Counted from the stretch's first letter, positions 26,253 through 34,523 are shown. The stretch: 64,000 nucleotides of DNA from Meiothermus sp. CFH 77666 (GCF_017497985.1 NZ_JAGDFV010000016.1:1-64000), one strand, 5' to 3'. Translations and numbers: made by a program. Notes: generated by a model not told the origin, from the sequence alone.

Positions 26253-26873
26253 ATGGCCTTGGGAATGGGTGAAACCAAACTGCGTATCCTCGAGACCCTG
26301 CGCTCCAGGTCGAGTTGTGCGGGTTCGCTGGCCGAGTCGCTGGGCATCTCCAAGGTAGCGGTGCACCGGCACCTGGAAGACCTCGAGCGCGAGGGTCTGG
26401 TGCGGGCCCGCCTGGAGAAAAACGAGGGCCGGGGCCGCCCCAAGCAGGTTTACCAGGCCGTGGACGATCAAGCCCCCTACGCCCGCATGTGCGCCGATGT
26501 GCTCACCCACCTCAAGGAGCTTTTTGGCGAAGGGCTGGTGCTGGAGGTTCTCACCCGGCGCAACAACAAGCTGCTCGAGGAACTGGCCCCCCACCTGGAG
26601 GGGCTGAGCCTCGAGCAAAAAATCTACCGCCTGTCCGAATTTCTTACCGAACAAGGCTATCAGGCCCGTTTTTACTTTGAAAACGGGGCCTGGTATCTGG
26701 AGCAGGGTCGTTGCCCCAAGCTGGCCCTCTCGATGGAGCACGGTGAGTTCTGCCATACCGAACTCGAAATGTACAAGAAACTGCTGGGTGTTCCGGTGGT
26801 GCGCGAGAAGCGCATTGCTGCCGGAGACGATTGCTGCCGTTACCGCATTGATGCGCTGCCAGAATCAAGGTAG
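26253..26873 (+). CDS. SufR-like HTH regulator with C-terminal cysteines
   Basis: A 206-aa protein with an N-terminal winged helix (AESLGISKVAVHRHLEDLEREGLV, about 26-49) and a C-terminal region with C-X12-C-X26-CC. SufR repressors use four C-terminal cysteines (C-X12-C-X13-C-X14-C) to hold an Fe-S cluster; here the first spacing fits, the third position is not Cys, and the last is doubled. Position behind mrp supports iron-sulfur sensing. ATG 26253 is chosen; the long upstream frame overlaps mrp. Confidence 0.75.
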   Translation: MALGMGETKLRILETLRSRSSCAGSLAESLGISKVAVHRHLEDLEREGLVRARLEKNEGRGRPKQVYQAVDDQAPYARMCADVLTHLKELFGEGLVLEVLTRRNNKLLEELAPHLEGLSLEQKIYRLSEFLTEQGYQARFYFENGAWYLEQGRCPKLALSMEHGEFCHTELEMYKKLLGVPVVREKRIAAGDDCCRYRIDALPESR

Positions 26874-26891
26874 GAGCGAGGTGGGCTATGC

Positions 26892-27179
26892 CAGGCTTTT
26901 GTCGTTTTCCCCTTTCCCTCTTCCCCTGTGGGAGAGGGTGGCTACACCATCGGTTAGCTTGGCGCTCATTTTGCCGAACAGGACACTTCTAAGTACCTCC
27001 CGCCCATGTTTTTGGATAATGGCATGATCGAAAATCATTCGGGTATTGCGCCGGGAGCATGATTTTCTAGCGTAGCCTTGATTCATCTCTAAACCTTATA
27101 CAGGCGCAACTTAATAGCAACCCGGTGCGCTGAGTGAGGGGGCTGCAACCAATGCTTCCAAGCAAATGATAAGAGCCTG
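26892..27179. mobile_element. Miniature element B of the CAGGCTYTTATC family, with a nested repeat
   Basis: The left end CAGGCTTTTGTCGTTTT and the right end CAAATGATAAGAGCCTG match, in inverse orientation, the two ends of element A (12103-12268), and internal blocks align too. It is 288 bp because it contains an extra stretch of about 120 bp (26990-27112) that recurs elsewhere. Flanking 9-mers GGGCTATGC (26883-26891) and GGGCTTTGC (27180-27188) differ at one base. No ORF. With its flanks it fills the gene-free stretch 26874-27231. Confidence 0.75.
26990..27112 (+). repeat. Dispersed repeat R1, copy 1 (nested in element B)
   Basis: It shares TAAGTACCTCCC, AATCATTCGGGTATTGCGCC, GGAGCATGATTTTCT, CTAAA and GGCGCAACTT, in order, with the reverse complement of 42663-42766. 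Inside, AATCAT/ATGATT and CGGG/CCCG can form an extended hairpin. Confidence 0.75.
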
Positions 27180-27231
27180 GGGCTTTGCTTTGATGCTGGC
27201 GTATTTCTGCCTCGCAGTGTAGAATCCTGCT

Positions 27232-27810
27232 TCAGCGCTGACCCAAATAACCCAGCTCAAAAAGGCGTTGCCAGACCCGGCTCACCGGCAGTCCCATCAC
27301 CGTGTAAAAATCGCCCTCAATGCGCTCTATAAGCACCATTCCCAGGCCCTGGGCCCCGTACCCTCCGGCCTTGTCCAGCCCTTCGCCGCTACCGGCATAC
27401 CACTCGAGCTCCCACTCTTGCAAAACCCGAAAGGCAACCTTTGCTTCGACCACTTCGCTGTGCAGGCGCCCCTCGGGCTGCTGGATGGCAAAGCCCGTAT
27501 AAACCGTGTGCGTGCGGCCCGAAAGCCTGCGCAAGAAGGCCTTGTTTTCTTCGACGTCCTGCGGCTTGCTCAGGGTCTCGTTGCCTATTGCCACCACGGT
27601 ATCGGCAGCCAGTACCCACTGTCCCGGCTGCCAGATGGTCTGGGCTTTCCGGGCGGCCAGGGCTTCGGCCATGGGAGCGGGCTCGAGGTGCCCCAAAGCC
27701 TCTTCATCTATATCGGCAGGGCGTACCTCAAAGGGCAACGACAGCCGCTGTAGTAGCTCAGCCCGGCGGGGGCTCTGCGAGGCCAGAATCAGGGTGGGCA
27801 GGGTAGTCAT
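27232..27810 (-). CDS. maf: Maf family nucleoside triphosphate pyrophosphatase
   Basis: A house-cleaning NTP pyrophosphatase (dTTP/UTP type likely) of 192 aa. The N-terminal LILASQSPRRAELLQRL is the Maf signature, followed by ADTVVAIGNETLSKP and DKAGGYGAQG. ATG 27810 places the signature at the N-terminus as usual; the open frame upstream is spurious. Confidence 0.9.
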   Translation of the reverse strand: MTTLPTLILASQSPRRAELLQRLSLPFEVRPADIDEEALGHLEPAPMAEALAARKAQTIWQPGQWVLAADTVVAIGNETLSKPQDVEENKAFLRRLSGRTHTVYTGFAIQQPEGRLHSEVVEAKVAFRVLQEWELEWYAGSGEGLDKAGGYGAQGLGMVLIERIEGDFYTVMGLPVSRVWQRLFELGYLGQR

Positions 27811-27877
27811 GGGAGCTGGGGGGTAGGGGATGGGGGTGCTGGGGCGTTTCGCATGGGTTGTGTGAGGCTGAACCTGC

Positions 27878-29005
27878 CTACAAACGGGTTCCAGCGCGCC
27901 AGGTGGCCTCCACCTCACGCTGGTAGCGCTGGGCCAGGGCGCTGTCGCGCAAAATGAGCAGGTTTTCGTTGTTACGGCCAAAACCGGAGTTGGTGAAGTT
28001 GTAGCTGCCCGTGACCACCCACTCACCGTCCACCACCATCACTTTGTGGTGCATGGTGTAGGGGTTGCCGTCCTTGCGTACCTCAATTCCAGCTTGCTTC
28101 AAGGTTTCGTCCCGTGAGTTTTCCAGGTTCCGCGCATCAATCACCACCCGTACCCGAACCCCGCGCCGGTGGGCTTGCACCAGCGCCTCGACCATGCGGG
28201 TGTCGGTCAGGACAAAGGCGGCAATCCAGATCTCCCGATTGGCGCGCTTTAGCAAGTCGAGGATAGCACCCCGACCCTCGCGGCCTCCTGCTGGGCTAAA
28301 GTAGACGGTGCCTTCGGTGGAGCCAATCTGGAAGCGCTCGGAGCGGCCCAGCCCGCTTTCCTGGCCGGCGAAAATGGTATCGAACTCGGCCCGGTATACC
28401 TCCACCAGACCCCGCACCGGTAGCCACAGGCTGTTTTCGTTGTTGCGCTCAAAGGCATTCCAGGTCAGGTTGGTGCTGCCGGTCCAGACCCCTAAGTCGT
28501 CAATCAGCACAAACTTGTGGTGCATCAGGGCGTTGTTGCGGCTATCGTAGCAGACCTGCACCCGCTGCAGGGTTTCGCAACGGGCCTGGTTGCTGCTCCT
28601 AACGCCCAGACTTTCGCGGACTTCACGGTGGTAATCGGAATCGCTAAAGAGCCGTACCCGCACTCCCCTGGCGGCAGCCCGAACCAGGGCCTGGCCGATC
28701 TCGCGGTCTTCGAGCTCGAGGGTAGCCACCTCAATCCGGGTTTGGGCGGAGTTAATCAGGCCCAGCAGGCGGCTTTTGGCCTCGCGGCCCTGCGCGGGAG
28801 CAAAGTAGAGCTCGAGGCCCCCCGCGGCTTTGTAAACCTGGGGAATCGGGCGAAAGTAGGTATCCCAGACAAAATACCCCACTACCCCCAGCAAAAGCAG
28901 AAAAAGCCAGATTCGGTCGCCGCTTCGGCGGACTCGGCCCCGCCCCCTGGGTCGGAGCAAGCGCCACATGCTGGGCAGCAGGCTGAAAACGGGATGGTGA
29001 CGCAT
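27878..29005 (-). CDS. Phospholipase D superfamily protein (two HKD motifs)
   Basis: A 375-aa protein with an N-terminal basic tail and one membrane helix (about 31-47), then two PLD domains: HHKFVLIDDLGVWTGSTN (about 163-180) and HHKVMVVDGEWVVTGSYN (about 320-337). Both histidines, lysines and aspartates are present. The family covers cardiolipin synthases, nucleases and phosphodiesterases. The single anchor and short length do not look like a classical cardiolipin synthase, so the substrate is left open. Confidence 0.82.
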   Translation of the reverse strand: MRHHPVFSLLPSMWRLLRPRGRGRVRRSGDRIWLFLLLLGVVGYFVWDTYFRPIPQVYKAAGGLELYFAPAQGREAKSRLLGLINSAQTRIEVATLELEDREIGQALVRAAARGVRVRLFSDSDYHREVRESLGVRSSNQARCETLQRVQVCYDSRNNALMHHKFVLIDDLGVWTGSTNLTWNAFERNNENSLWLPVRGLVEVYRAEFDTIFAGQESGLGRSERFQIGSTEGTVYFSPAGGREGRGAILDLLKRANREIWIAAFVLTDTRMVEALVQAHRRGVRVRVVIDARNLENSRDETLKQAGIEVRKDGNPYTMHHKVMVVDGEWVVTGSYNFTNSGFGRNNENLLILRDSALAQRYQREVEATWRAGTRL

Positions 29006-29211
29006 AGCAGATGTCTACTGTACAACGCGATGCGGAATTTGTTGATGCAAGAGGAAGTTTGACCTCGAAAAGGCTTATGGCTCGTGGCTCGCAGTTGGCG
29101 GACAACTGAAACGAAGCTCAAGCCCCTGCTCACGTACCCATCGAGGTATTAGATTGCTCTAGCAGCTTTATGGTAGCTCAAAGGTGACTAGCGCAAGTTA
29201 TTGGACTTGGG

Positions 29212-29217
29212 TACAAT
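29212..29217 (+). promoter_or_regulatory. TANNNT box of the TetR gene
   Basis: TACAAT ends exactly 6 nt before the ATG at 29224. No Shine-Dalgarno is present. Confidence 0.6.
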
Positions 29218-29223
29218 CTCATC

Positions 29224-29853
29224 ATGCTCAATCTTCGGGAAAGGCAAAAGTTGCGCCGCCGTGATCGCATTTTCCGCACTGCTATCAACCTGTTCCGGGA
29301 GAAGGGGTTTCACCAGACCACCGCCACCGATATTGCCAAAGCCTCGCACGTATCGCGCGGTACATTTTTTAATTACTACGCCTACAAAGAAGCCGTATTG
29401 CTCGATTTCGGGGCGCAACTGCTGAGCGAGTTGCGTGAACAGGCCCTGGCCGAGTTAAGTCAGGGAGAGCCTCCCCTCGAGGTTTTGCGCCGGTTGTGGG
29501 ATCGACTGGCCGAGGTGAGTGAACGGGAACGGGTACTGCTCTCGCCCCTGGCCTACGAGCTTTTGAACCCCGACCCCGAGCGGGCCAAGGCCGCCTTCGA
29601 GGCTTTGCCTCTGGGCGATCTGATTGCCGATATCCTGCGCCCACTCAAGCAGCAAGGCAAGTTGCGGGAAGATATGTCGCTCGAGCGCATCTCCCGCTCG
29701 ATTGCCGATGTGTACCTGCTATCGGCGTTGCGCTGGGCGGCCTATACCCCGGGGCGGCGGCTCAAGGAAGAGATGACCAAGTTTCTCAACCTGATGCTGG
29801 AAGGGGCCGTAGCCCGCGAGACCGGCAAGCGGGAAAAGGCTGCTAAGTCCTGA
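29224..29853 (+). CDS. TetR family transcriptional regulator
   Basis: A 209-aa repressor with the TetR N-terminal HTH (INLFREKGFHQTTATDIAKASHVSRGTFFNYYAYKE, about 22-57; quoted segments exemplify the helix-turn-helix) and a variable helical ligand domain. It heads a three-gene run with the alkyltransferase-like gene (1 bp later) and an S9 peptidase. A palindrome at 30329-30345 before the peptidase is a possible operator. Confidence 0.88.
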   Translation: MLNLRERQKLRRRDRIFRTAINLFREKGFHQTTATDIAKASHVSRGTFFNYYAYKEAVLLDFGAQLLSELREQALAELSQGEPPLEVLRRLWDRLAEVSERERVLLSPLAYELLNPDPERAKAAFEALPLGDLIADILRPLKQQGKLREDMSLERISRSIADVYLLSALRWAAYTPGRRLKEEMTKFLNLMLEGAVARETGKREKAAKS

Positions 29854-29854
29854 A

Positions 29855-30331
29855 ATGTACAGCTTGCTGATTCCCACGCCCATTGGCCCTCTTTTTGCTA
29901 GGGCCAGCCACCAGGCCCTCCTATCGGTGGAGTTGCTGGTGCTGGGTGAGGGCTTTCCGGAGCGCCCCAACCGGCTCCTGCATGGCCTGGCCCGCCGGGT
30001 AGAACGCTATTTTGCCGGAGAGGGGGAAACTTTTTCGGATATACCCCTGGACTATGCCGATTCCGACCCCCGACGGGTAGCCCTCTACGAAGAAGTTCGG
30101 CGCATCCCCCCTGGAGAAACCCGCAGCTATGCCCAGATGGGGCGCCTGTGCGGCCTGACCCCTAGGGCGGTGGGGGCGGGTATGCGGGCCTGCCCCTTTT
30201 TTCTGGTGATTCCGGCCCAGCGGGTGATTCATGCCGACGGGAGGCTGGGCGGGTTTGCGGGCCGAGAGGGTGTGAAGGCGTGGTTGCTACAGTTTGAGAG
30301 TCCGAAGCAGAAGGACAGCCTGTCTTACTGA
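29855..30331 (+). CDS. Alkyltransferase-like protein (O6-alkylguanine recognition, catalytic Cys and His absent)
   Basis: A 158-aa member of the Ogt/MGMT family: YEEVRRIPPGETRSYAQMG and the DNA-recognition helix TPRAVGAGMRACP are conserved. The reactive PCHR motif is replaced by PAQR (IPAQRV, residues 119-124). The acceptor Cys is Ala and the catalytic His is Gln, so it cannot repair by alkyl transfer. Such ATL proteins flag O6-alkylguanine for nucleotide excision repair; Thermus has one with Ala at the Cys position. It starts 1 bp after the TetR stop. Confidence 0.85.
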   Translation: MYSLLIPTPIGPLFARASHQALLSVELLVLGEGFPERPNRLLHGLARRVERYFAGEGETFSDIPLDYADSDPRRVALYEEVRRIPPGETRSYAQMGRLCGLTPRAVGAGMRACPFFLVIPAQRVIHADGRLGGFAGREGVKAWLLQFESPKQKDSLSY

Positions 30332-30345
30332 CCTGCCGGTCAGGT
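30329..30345. promoter_or_regulatory. Operator-like palindrome before the S9 peptidase gene
   Basis: TGACC-TGCC-GGTCA overlaps a second symmetry ACCTG-CCGGT-CAGGT. It covers the ATL stop codon and abuts TAGAGT (30345-30350), which ends 6 nt before the GTG start of the peptidase. A repressor bound here would block that promoter; the upstream TetR protein is a candidate. Confidence 0.45.
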
Positions 30346-30356
30346 AGAGTATTGGG

Positions 30357-32207
30357 GTGACGCCTGAGCTACTGTATCAGCTTCGCTTCCTATCCGACCT
30401 GACCGAAGGCCCCGGTGGCAAACCCCTTTTTGTTTACACCGACATCGAGCGCCCCGAGAAAGAGCCCCCCCGTTACCGCTCCCGCCTGGCCATGTGGGAT
30501 GGGGAGATGCGTTTGCTCACCCAGGGCGAGGCCAGAGCGCCCTTCTGGCGGGGCAACTACCTTTACTTCACCCGCAAGGTGGACAAAGCGCCCCAGCTTT
30601 TTCGCCTGCCCCTCTCGGGGGGCGAGGCCGAGCAGCTCACACACTTCAAGGCAGGGGTGGAGGGCTACAAGGTGAGCCCCGATGGCAGCCGGATTGCCCT
30701 GCTGACCCGAGGCGATTACGAGCCGCCCAAACCCGACGAACCCCGCATCTACGAAACCTGGCCGGTCAAATTCGATGCCAGGGGTTTGTTGCCGGGGCAG
30801 CCCCGGGAGCTCTGGCTGTGGGAAAGCGGGGCCACAAGACCGCTGGTTCAGCTTGCTCAGGATGTCGAAGAGGTGATCTGGAACGCGGTGGGCACTGGGC
30901 TGTACTTCACCGCTTCGGGTTCCCCCCAGGAGCGCTGGAGCTGGGTTCAACGGGCCTATCACGTGGGTTTGGACGGGCAGATAGACGAGCTCTTCGGAGG
31001 GGTGGGGCCCATTAGCGGCCTCGAGCCCACCCCGGATGGGGGGCTGGTCTACCTGGCTCATGCCTGGGAACGAGGGGGAGGTACCGAGTCCAGACTCTAC
31101 TACCGGAGGCTGGACGGAAATATTCGCCTGCTGGCCGAGGGTTCATTCCTCAACTCAGTCAACTCGGATATGCGTATTGGCAACGGGGTACAAACCCCCA
31201 AGGTGGGGCCCGATGGGCGGGTGTACGTGGTGGTCACCCACCAGGGTTCGGCCCGCCTGCTGGCGGTGACCCTGGGGGGAGAGGCCCGGTTTTTTAGCCC
31301 ACCGGAATTCAACATCCTGGGCTTTGCCTTCTGCGGCAACGACCTCTACACCCTCTCGGAAAATTTCACCCACGGCGCTTGCCTGACCCGCCGGGGAGAT
31401 ATACTCTTCGACCCTAACGCGGGTGTGTTGCCCGAACTGCCCACCCCGCAGGAGGTGCGCTACCCTGCACCTGAGGGCCATACCGTGCAGGGCTGGGTCT
31501 TGCTGCCCGAAGGCGAGGGCCCCCATCCCGTAATTCTGTACATTCACGGCGGCCCCCACACTGCTTTTGGCAATGCCCTGATGCTGCAGTTGCAGCTTTT
31601 CCGGGCTGCTGGCTTTGCCGTGGCCTACTGCAACCCCAGGGGTTCGACGGGCTACGGTCAGGACTATGTGGAGCTGGGCCGGCGCTGGGGCGATATTGAC
31701 GAGCAAGACCTGCTGGGTTTTTTGGATTATGTGCTGGCGCAGTTTCCCCTGAATGCCCGCCGGGTGGCGGTGGCGGGGGGTTCCTACGGGGGCTACATGA
31801 CCAACTGGCTCACCGCCCGGCACCCGACCCGATTCAAAGCCGCCGTGACCGACCGGAGCATCTGCAACTGGACGAGCTTTTTTGGCGCTTCCGACATTGG
31901 GCCGCGCTTTACCTATCTGCAACTGGGGGCCAGACCCTGGGAGAACCCCGAGGTGCTCTGGCAAAAAAGCCCGCTCTCGCTGGCGCATCAGGTGCAAACC
32001 CCCACCCTGGTGGTGCACTCCGAACAGGATCACCGCTGCCCTATAGACCAGGGCGAGACCTGGTACACGGTTTTGCTGCAAAAAGGGGTGCCCACCCGGT
32101 TTTTACGAGTGCCCGAAGAGGGCCACGAGCTGAGCCGCTCGGGTCGCCCGGACCGCCGCATTGCTCGATTGAATGCTTATCTGGAGTGGTTCAGGGCGTA
32201 TTTGTAA
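30357..32207 (+). CDS. S9 family prolyl-oligopeptidase-type serine peptidase
   Basis: A 616-aa protein with an N-terminal beta-propeller (about 1-360) and a C-terminal alpha/beta hydrolase. The nucleophile elbow is GGSYGGYMTNW (about 476-486), the acid lies in HSEQDHRCP and the catalytic His in PEEGHELSRSG. This order is typical of acylaminoacyl-peptidase/dipeptidyl-peptidase relatives. No signal peptide is visible, so it is probably cytoplasmic. It starts at GTG 30357 with TAGAGT 6 nt ahead. Confidence 0.9.
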   Translation: MTPELLYQLRFLSDLTEGPGGKPLFVYTDIERPEKEPPRYRSRLAMWDGEMRLLTQGEARAPFWRGNYLYFTRKVDKAPQLFRLPLSGGEAEQLTHFKAGVEGYKVSPDGSRIALLTRGDYEPPKPDEPRIYETWPVKFDARGLLPGQPRELWLWESGATRPLVQLAQDVEEVIWNAVGTGLYFTASGSPQERWSWVQRAYHVGLDGQIDELFGGVGPISGLEPTPDGGLVYLAHAWERGGGTESRLYYRRLDGNIRLLAEGSFLNSVNSDMRIGNGVQTPKVGPDGRVYVVVTHQGSARLLAVTLGGEARFFSPPEFNILGFAFCGNDLYTLSENFTHGACLTRRGDILFDPNAGVLPELPTPQEVRYPAPEGHTVQGWVLLPEGEGPHPVILYIHGGPHTAFGNALMLQLQLFRAAGFAVAYCNPRGSTGYGQDYVELGRRWGDIDEQDLLGFLDYVLAQFPLNARRVAVAGGSYGGYMTNWLTARHPTRFKAAVTDRSICNWTSFFGASDIGPRFTYLQLGARPWENPEVLWQKSPLSLAHQVQTPTLVVHSEQDHRCPIDQGETWYTVLLQKGVPTRFLRVPEEGHELSRSGRPDRRIARLNAYLEWFRAYL

Positions 32208-32331
32208 CGAGTAGCGTGCTCTTCACGTATGGATCCAGACGCATTCTCGCTTTCGTGGATGGCCACGTTTTTAAAGAGCGCTGTAATGCGATGCCATGAC
32301 CGCCTCGAGGCCTGGGGGCTGCATTGGCCAG

Positions 32332-32368
32332 CAAAGGAGGCGGGATCTTCCCGCCTCCTTTGTGAATC
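32332..32368. terminator. Strong bidirectional terminator
   Basis: CAAAGGAGGCGGGA pairs with TCCCGCCTCCTTTG around a TCT loop, a 14-bp perfect stem, between the convergent S9 peptidase and DUF3467 genes. Confidence 0.85.
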
Positions 32369-32376
32369 CTGTGGGT

Positions 32377-32670
32377 TCAGGCTTTGGTTGTGTCCATGGC
32401 CTCGGGGATGACCCCGTAGGTTTCCTCGTAGCGCTGAATGTTCTCGGCCAGGCTGCGTAGCAGGGCCTTGGCGTGTTGAGGGCTGGTAATCACTCGACTG
32501 GTGACCACGGCTACGACCTGATTGGGCTGTCCGCCAGGTTGCATCAGGGCAAAGTCGAGATAGAACTCGTTTTTCTGGTGCGAAAAGATGGCGAAATTGG
32601 CGTATTTGCCAAGAGCAGTCTCGCGGTCAATATCTACACGTAGCTCCGGTACTTGAGAAACGTCACTCAC
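32377..32670 (-). CDS. DUF3467 family protein
   Basis: A 97-aa protein matching the DUF3467 pattern: KYANFAIFSHQKNEFYLDFALMQPG (about 22-46) and SPQHAKALLRSLAENIQRYEETYG (about 63-86). Function unknown in general. Here it is translationally coupled (GTGA overlap) to two roadblock-domain genes, which suggests a shared complex. Confidence 0.8.
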   Translation of the reverse strand: MSDVSQVPELRVDIDRETALGKYANFAIFSHQKNEFYLDFALMQPGGQPNQVVAVVTSRVITSPQHAKALLRSLAENIQRYEETYGVIPEAMDTTKA

Positions 32671-33020
32671 GATAAAGCCTCCTGGAGGCGTGGGATACTT
32701 TTCTTAAGCTGAAAGCGCACCCGGCCCAGACTTTGCATGGAATCCATCAGCACCACCAGCAAGTACCCATCCTCGAGTGGAACCAGTAGCACTGGTCCCT
32801 CGGGGTACTCTACCATGACCTCTTCCACCTCGCCGCGCTCCAGTTCCTGGGACAGGGCCCGGGCAGAGGCCAGTGCTGTGGAGGCGGCGCCACCCAGAAA
32901 ATCCACATCGGGGGCCTGGTCAGCGCGCAGGCTCTCAACCACGAAGCCATCCTCGGCCACCAGGGCTGAGGCCAACACCCCCTTGGTGACCTGCAACTCG
33001 CTCAGTATTTCTTGAACCAT
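32667..33020 (-). CDS. Roadblock/LC7 domain protein (second of pair)
   Basis: A 117-aa roadblock fold: LQVTKGVLASALVAEDGFVVES at the N-terminus, a central helix (AASTALASARALSQEL) and terminal strands VLLVPLEDGYLLVVLM. Bacterial roadblock proteins such as MglB act on small Ras-like GTPases. ATG 33020 gives the canonical domain; the longer open frame overlaps the previous gene. It is followed by DUF3467 with a 4-bp overlap. Confidence 0.82.
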   Translation of the reverse strand: MVQEILSELQVTKGVLASALVAEDGFVVESLRADQAPDVDFLGGAASTALASARALSQELERGEVEEVMVEYPEGPVLLVPLEDGYLLVVLMDSMQSLGRVRFQLKKSIPRLQEALS

Positions 33021-33030
33021 AGCTTGACTC

Positions 33031-33363
33031 CTAGATGGTTTGCGCCAAACGTAGCGCGAGGCGGGAAAGCTCATTGCCGATGCTCTTGCGATCGGCACCC
33101 TTCTCGACCACGGCTCCCAGAAAATAGCCACCAAAAACCACCACCAGAATTTCCCGGTGTTCAGTAGCGATGGTGAAGCGCCGGAGGTCGCCTCCCAGGC
33201 TTTTAGTCAGGGTGCGGCTGGCCCTGGCCAGGGTTGCCAGCTCGGCAGCCAGCAGCTCGGGCTCTGGGGTCTCCTTGCCAGCGCTTTCGATTACCAGGCC
33301 ATCCTGGCTGGTCAAAATGGCTTGCCGAACACCCAGCGATACCAGGGTCTCGAGCATTTTCAT
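33031..33363 (-). CDS. Roadblock/LC7 domain protein (first of pair)
   Basis: A 110-aa roadblock-type protein: LVSLGVRQAILTSQDGLVIES, a central helix (ELATLARASRTLTKSL) and strands ILVVVFGGYFLGAVVEKG. It is a paralogue of the next gene, 10 bp downstream, so the two may form a heterodimer. ATG 33363 follows a G-run. No small GTPase gene is adjacent. Confidence 0.8.
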   Translation of the reverse strand: MKMLETLVSLGVRQAILTSQDGLVIESAGKETPEPELLAAELATLARASRTLTKSLGGDLRRFTIATEHREILVVVFGGYFLGAVVEKGADRKSIGNELSRLALRLAQTI

Positions 33364-33505
33364 CTGCCCCCCCAATCGTCCCAATACATACGGATTCTAG
33401 CCTAGCACAGCCTCTGTCCGGGTTTTGCCCAACTGCACAGCAAAGCGTTACGTGAAAACGAAGAGGGTCGGCCAGTGCGGAACGGCTGGCATGGAGGCGC
33501 TTCTT

Positions 33506-34093
33506 TTACTGGTAGCCCCGGCGGTTCTCCAGGGCCCTGGCCAGGGTTACTTCGTCGGCGTACTCGAGGCTCCCCCCCACCGGCAAGCCATAGGCCAGTC
33601 GGGTCGAGCGGATGTGTTGCTGGCTCAGCCGCTCGGCCAGATAGCTGGCGGTGGCCTCGCCCTCCACGGTCATGCCGGTAGCCAGGATGACCTCGTTCAC
33701 GCCTTCCAGGCGGGCGAAAAGCCTTTCCAGATTAAGCTGTTCGGGCCCGATCCCCTCTAAGGGGTTGAGAGCACCGCCCAGCACGTGGTAGAGGCCGGTG
33801 TACTCGCCGCTGCGCTCGATGGCCATCAGGTCGGAGATGGTCTCGACCACACAGATCACGGTCTTGTCGCGCTCGGGGTCGGCGCAGATAGGGCAGAGCG
33901 CGTCTTCGGCCAGGTTGCCGCACTTAGGGCAGGGGTGCAGAGCCTGGGCCGCTTCCAGGCTGTCCCGCAAATCGCTCGCGATATCGGGGTTTTGTACCAG
34001 GAATAGCCCAAGTTTCTGGGCGCTTTTAGGGCCTATGCCTGGCAGGCCAGCAAGCGCACGGATGAGTCGGAGGAGCCGCTCGGGGTAGCGCAT
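33506..34093 (-). CDS. recR: Recombination mediator RecR
   Basis: RecR loads RecA together with RecO/F. The 195-aa protein has the N-terminal HhH (LAGLPGIGPKSAQKLGLF), a four-cysteine zinc finger (CPKCGNLAEDALCPIC, about 54-69), and a Toprim domain with VVETISDLMAIERSGEYTG. Length and order are canonical. ybaB lies 61 bp upstream, as in the usual dnaX-ybaB-recR cluster, but dnaX is not here. Confidence 0.95.
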   Translation of the reverse strand: MRYPERLLRLIRALAGLPGIGPKSAQKLGLFLVQNPDIASDLRDSLEAAQALHPCPKCGNLAEDALCPICADPERDKTVICVVETISDLMAIERSGEYTGLYHVLGGALNPLEGIGPEQLNLERLFARLEGVNEVILATGMTVEGEATASYLAERLSQQHIRSTRLAYGLPVGGSLEYADEVTLARALENRRGYQ

Positions 34094-34094
34094 A

Positions 34095-34154
34095 GCAAGG
34101 CCGATAGCCGATAGACTTTAGCCATTTGCTACTGGCTATAAGCTATCAGCCAGC
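34095..34154. repeat. GATAGC-rich intergenic repeat
   Basis: The recR-ybaB gap consists of GCCGATAGCCGATAG.. and GGCTATAAGCTATCAGCC, partly self-complementary. Similar GATAGC/GCTAT-rich tracts occur near 15105-15150 and 42608-42625. Confidence 0.45.
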
Positions 34155-34469
34155 TTAGAACATTCCCCCCAGCATGCTGCCAATGCCGCCGAGCTCGCGG
34201 CTCATTTCTTTTTCTGAAAGGTCGTGGGCCTTTTTTTGCGCGTCCTGGATGGCGACCAGGAGCAGGTCTTCGAGGGCCTCGAGGTCGTCCTTGTCCACTG
34301 CTTCGGGTTTGAGCTTGACCCCCACAATTTGCCCGTGGCCATTAGACGTGACCTCGACCATACCTCCGCCCGCACTGCCCACCACCATCATGCTGCCCAG
34401 CCTTTCTTGAACTTCGGCGGCTTTTTTCTGGGCCTTCTGGGCCTCTTTCATGATTTTCTGGATGTTCAT
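34155..34469 (-). CDS. YbaB/EbfC nucleoid-associated protein
   Basis: A 104-aa DNA-binding dimer: MKEAQKAQKKAAEVQERLGSM coiled helix, the conserved GGGMVEVTSNGHGQIVGVKL strand block and a C-terminal helix. GGAGG precedes the start. It is placed ahead of recR as in many bacteria. Confidence 0.92.
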   Translation of the reverse strand: MNIQKIMKEAQKAQKKAAEVQERLGSMMVVGSAGGGMVEVTSNGHGQIVGVKLKPEAVDKDDLEALEDLLLVAIQDAQKKAHDLSEKEMSRELGGIGSMLGGMF

Positions 34470-34523
34470 CTATGCCTCCACCACAACATCCAACATTATG
34501 GCATCAAGCAGCGCCCCATGCCA

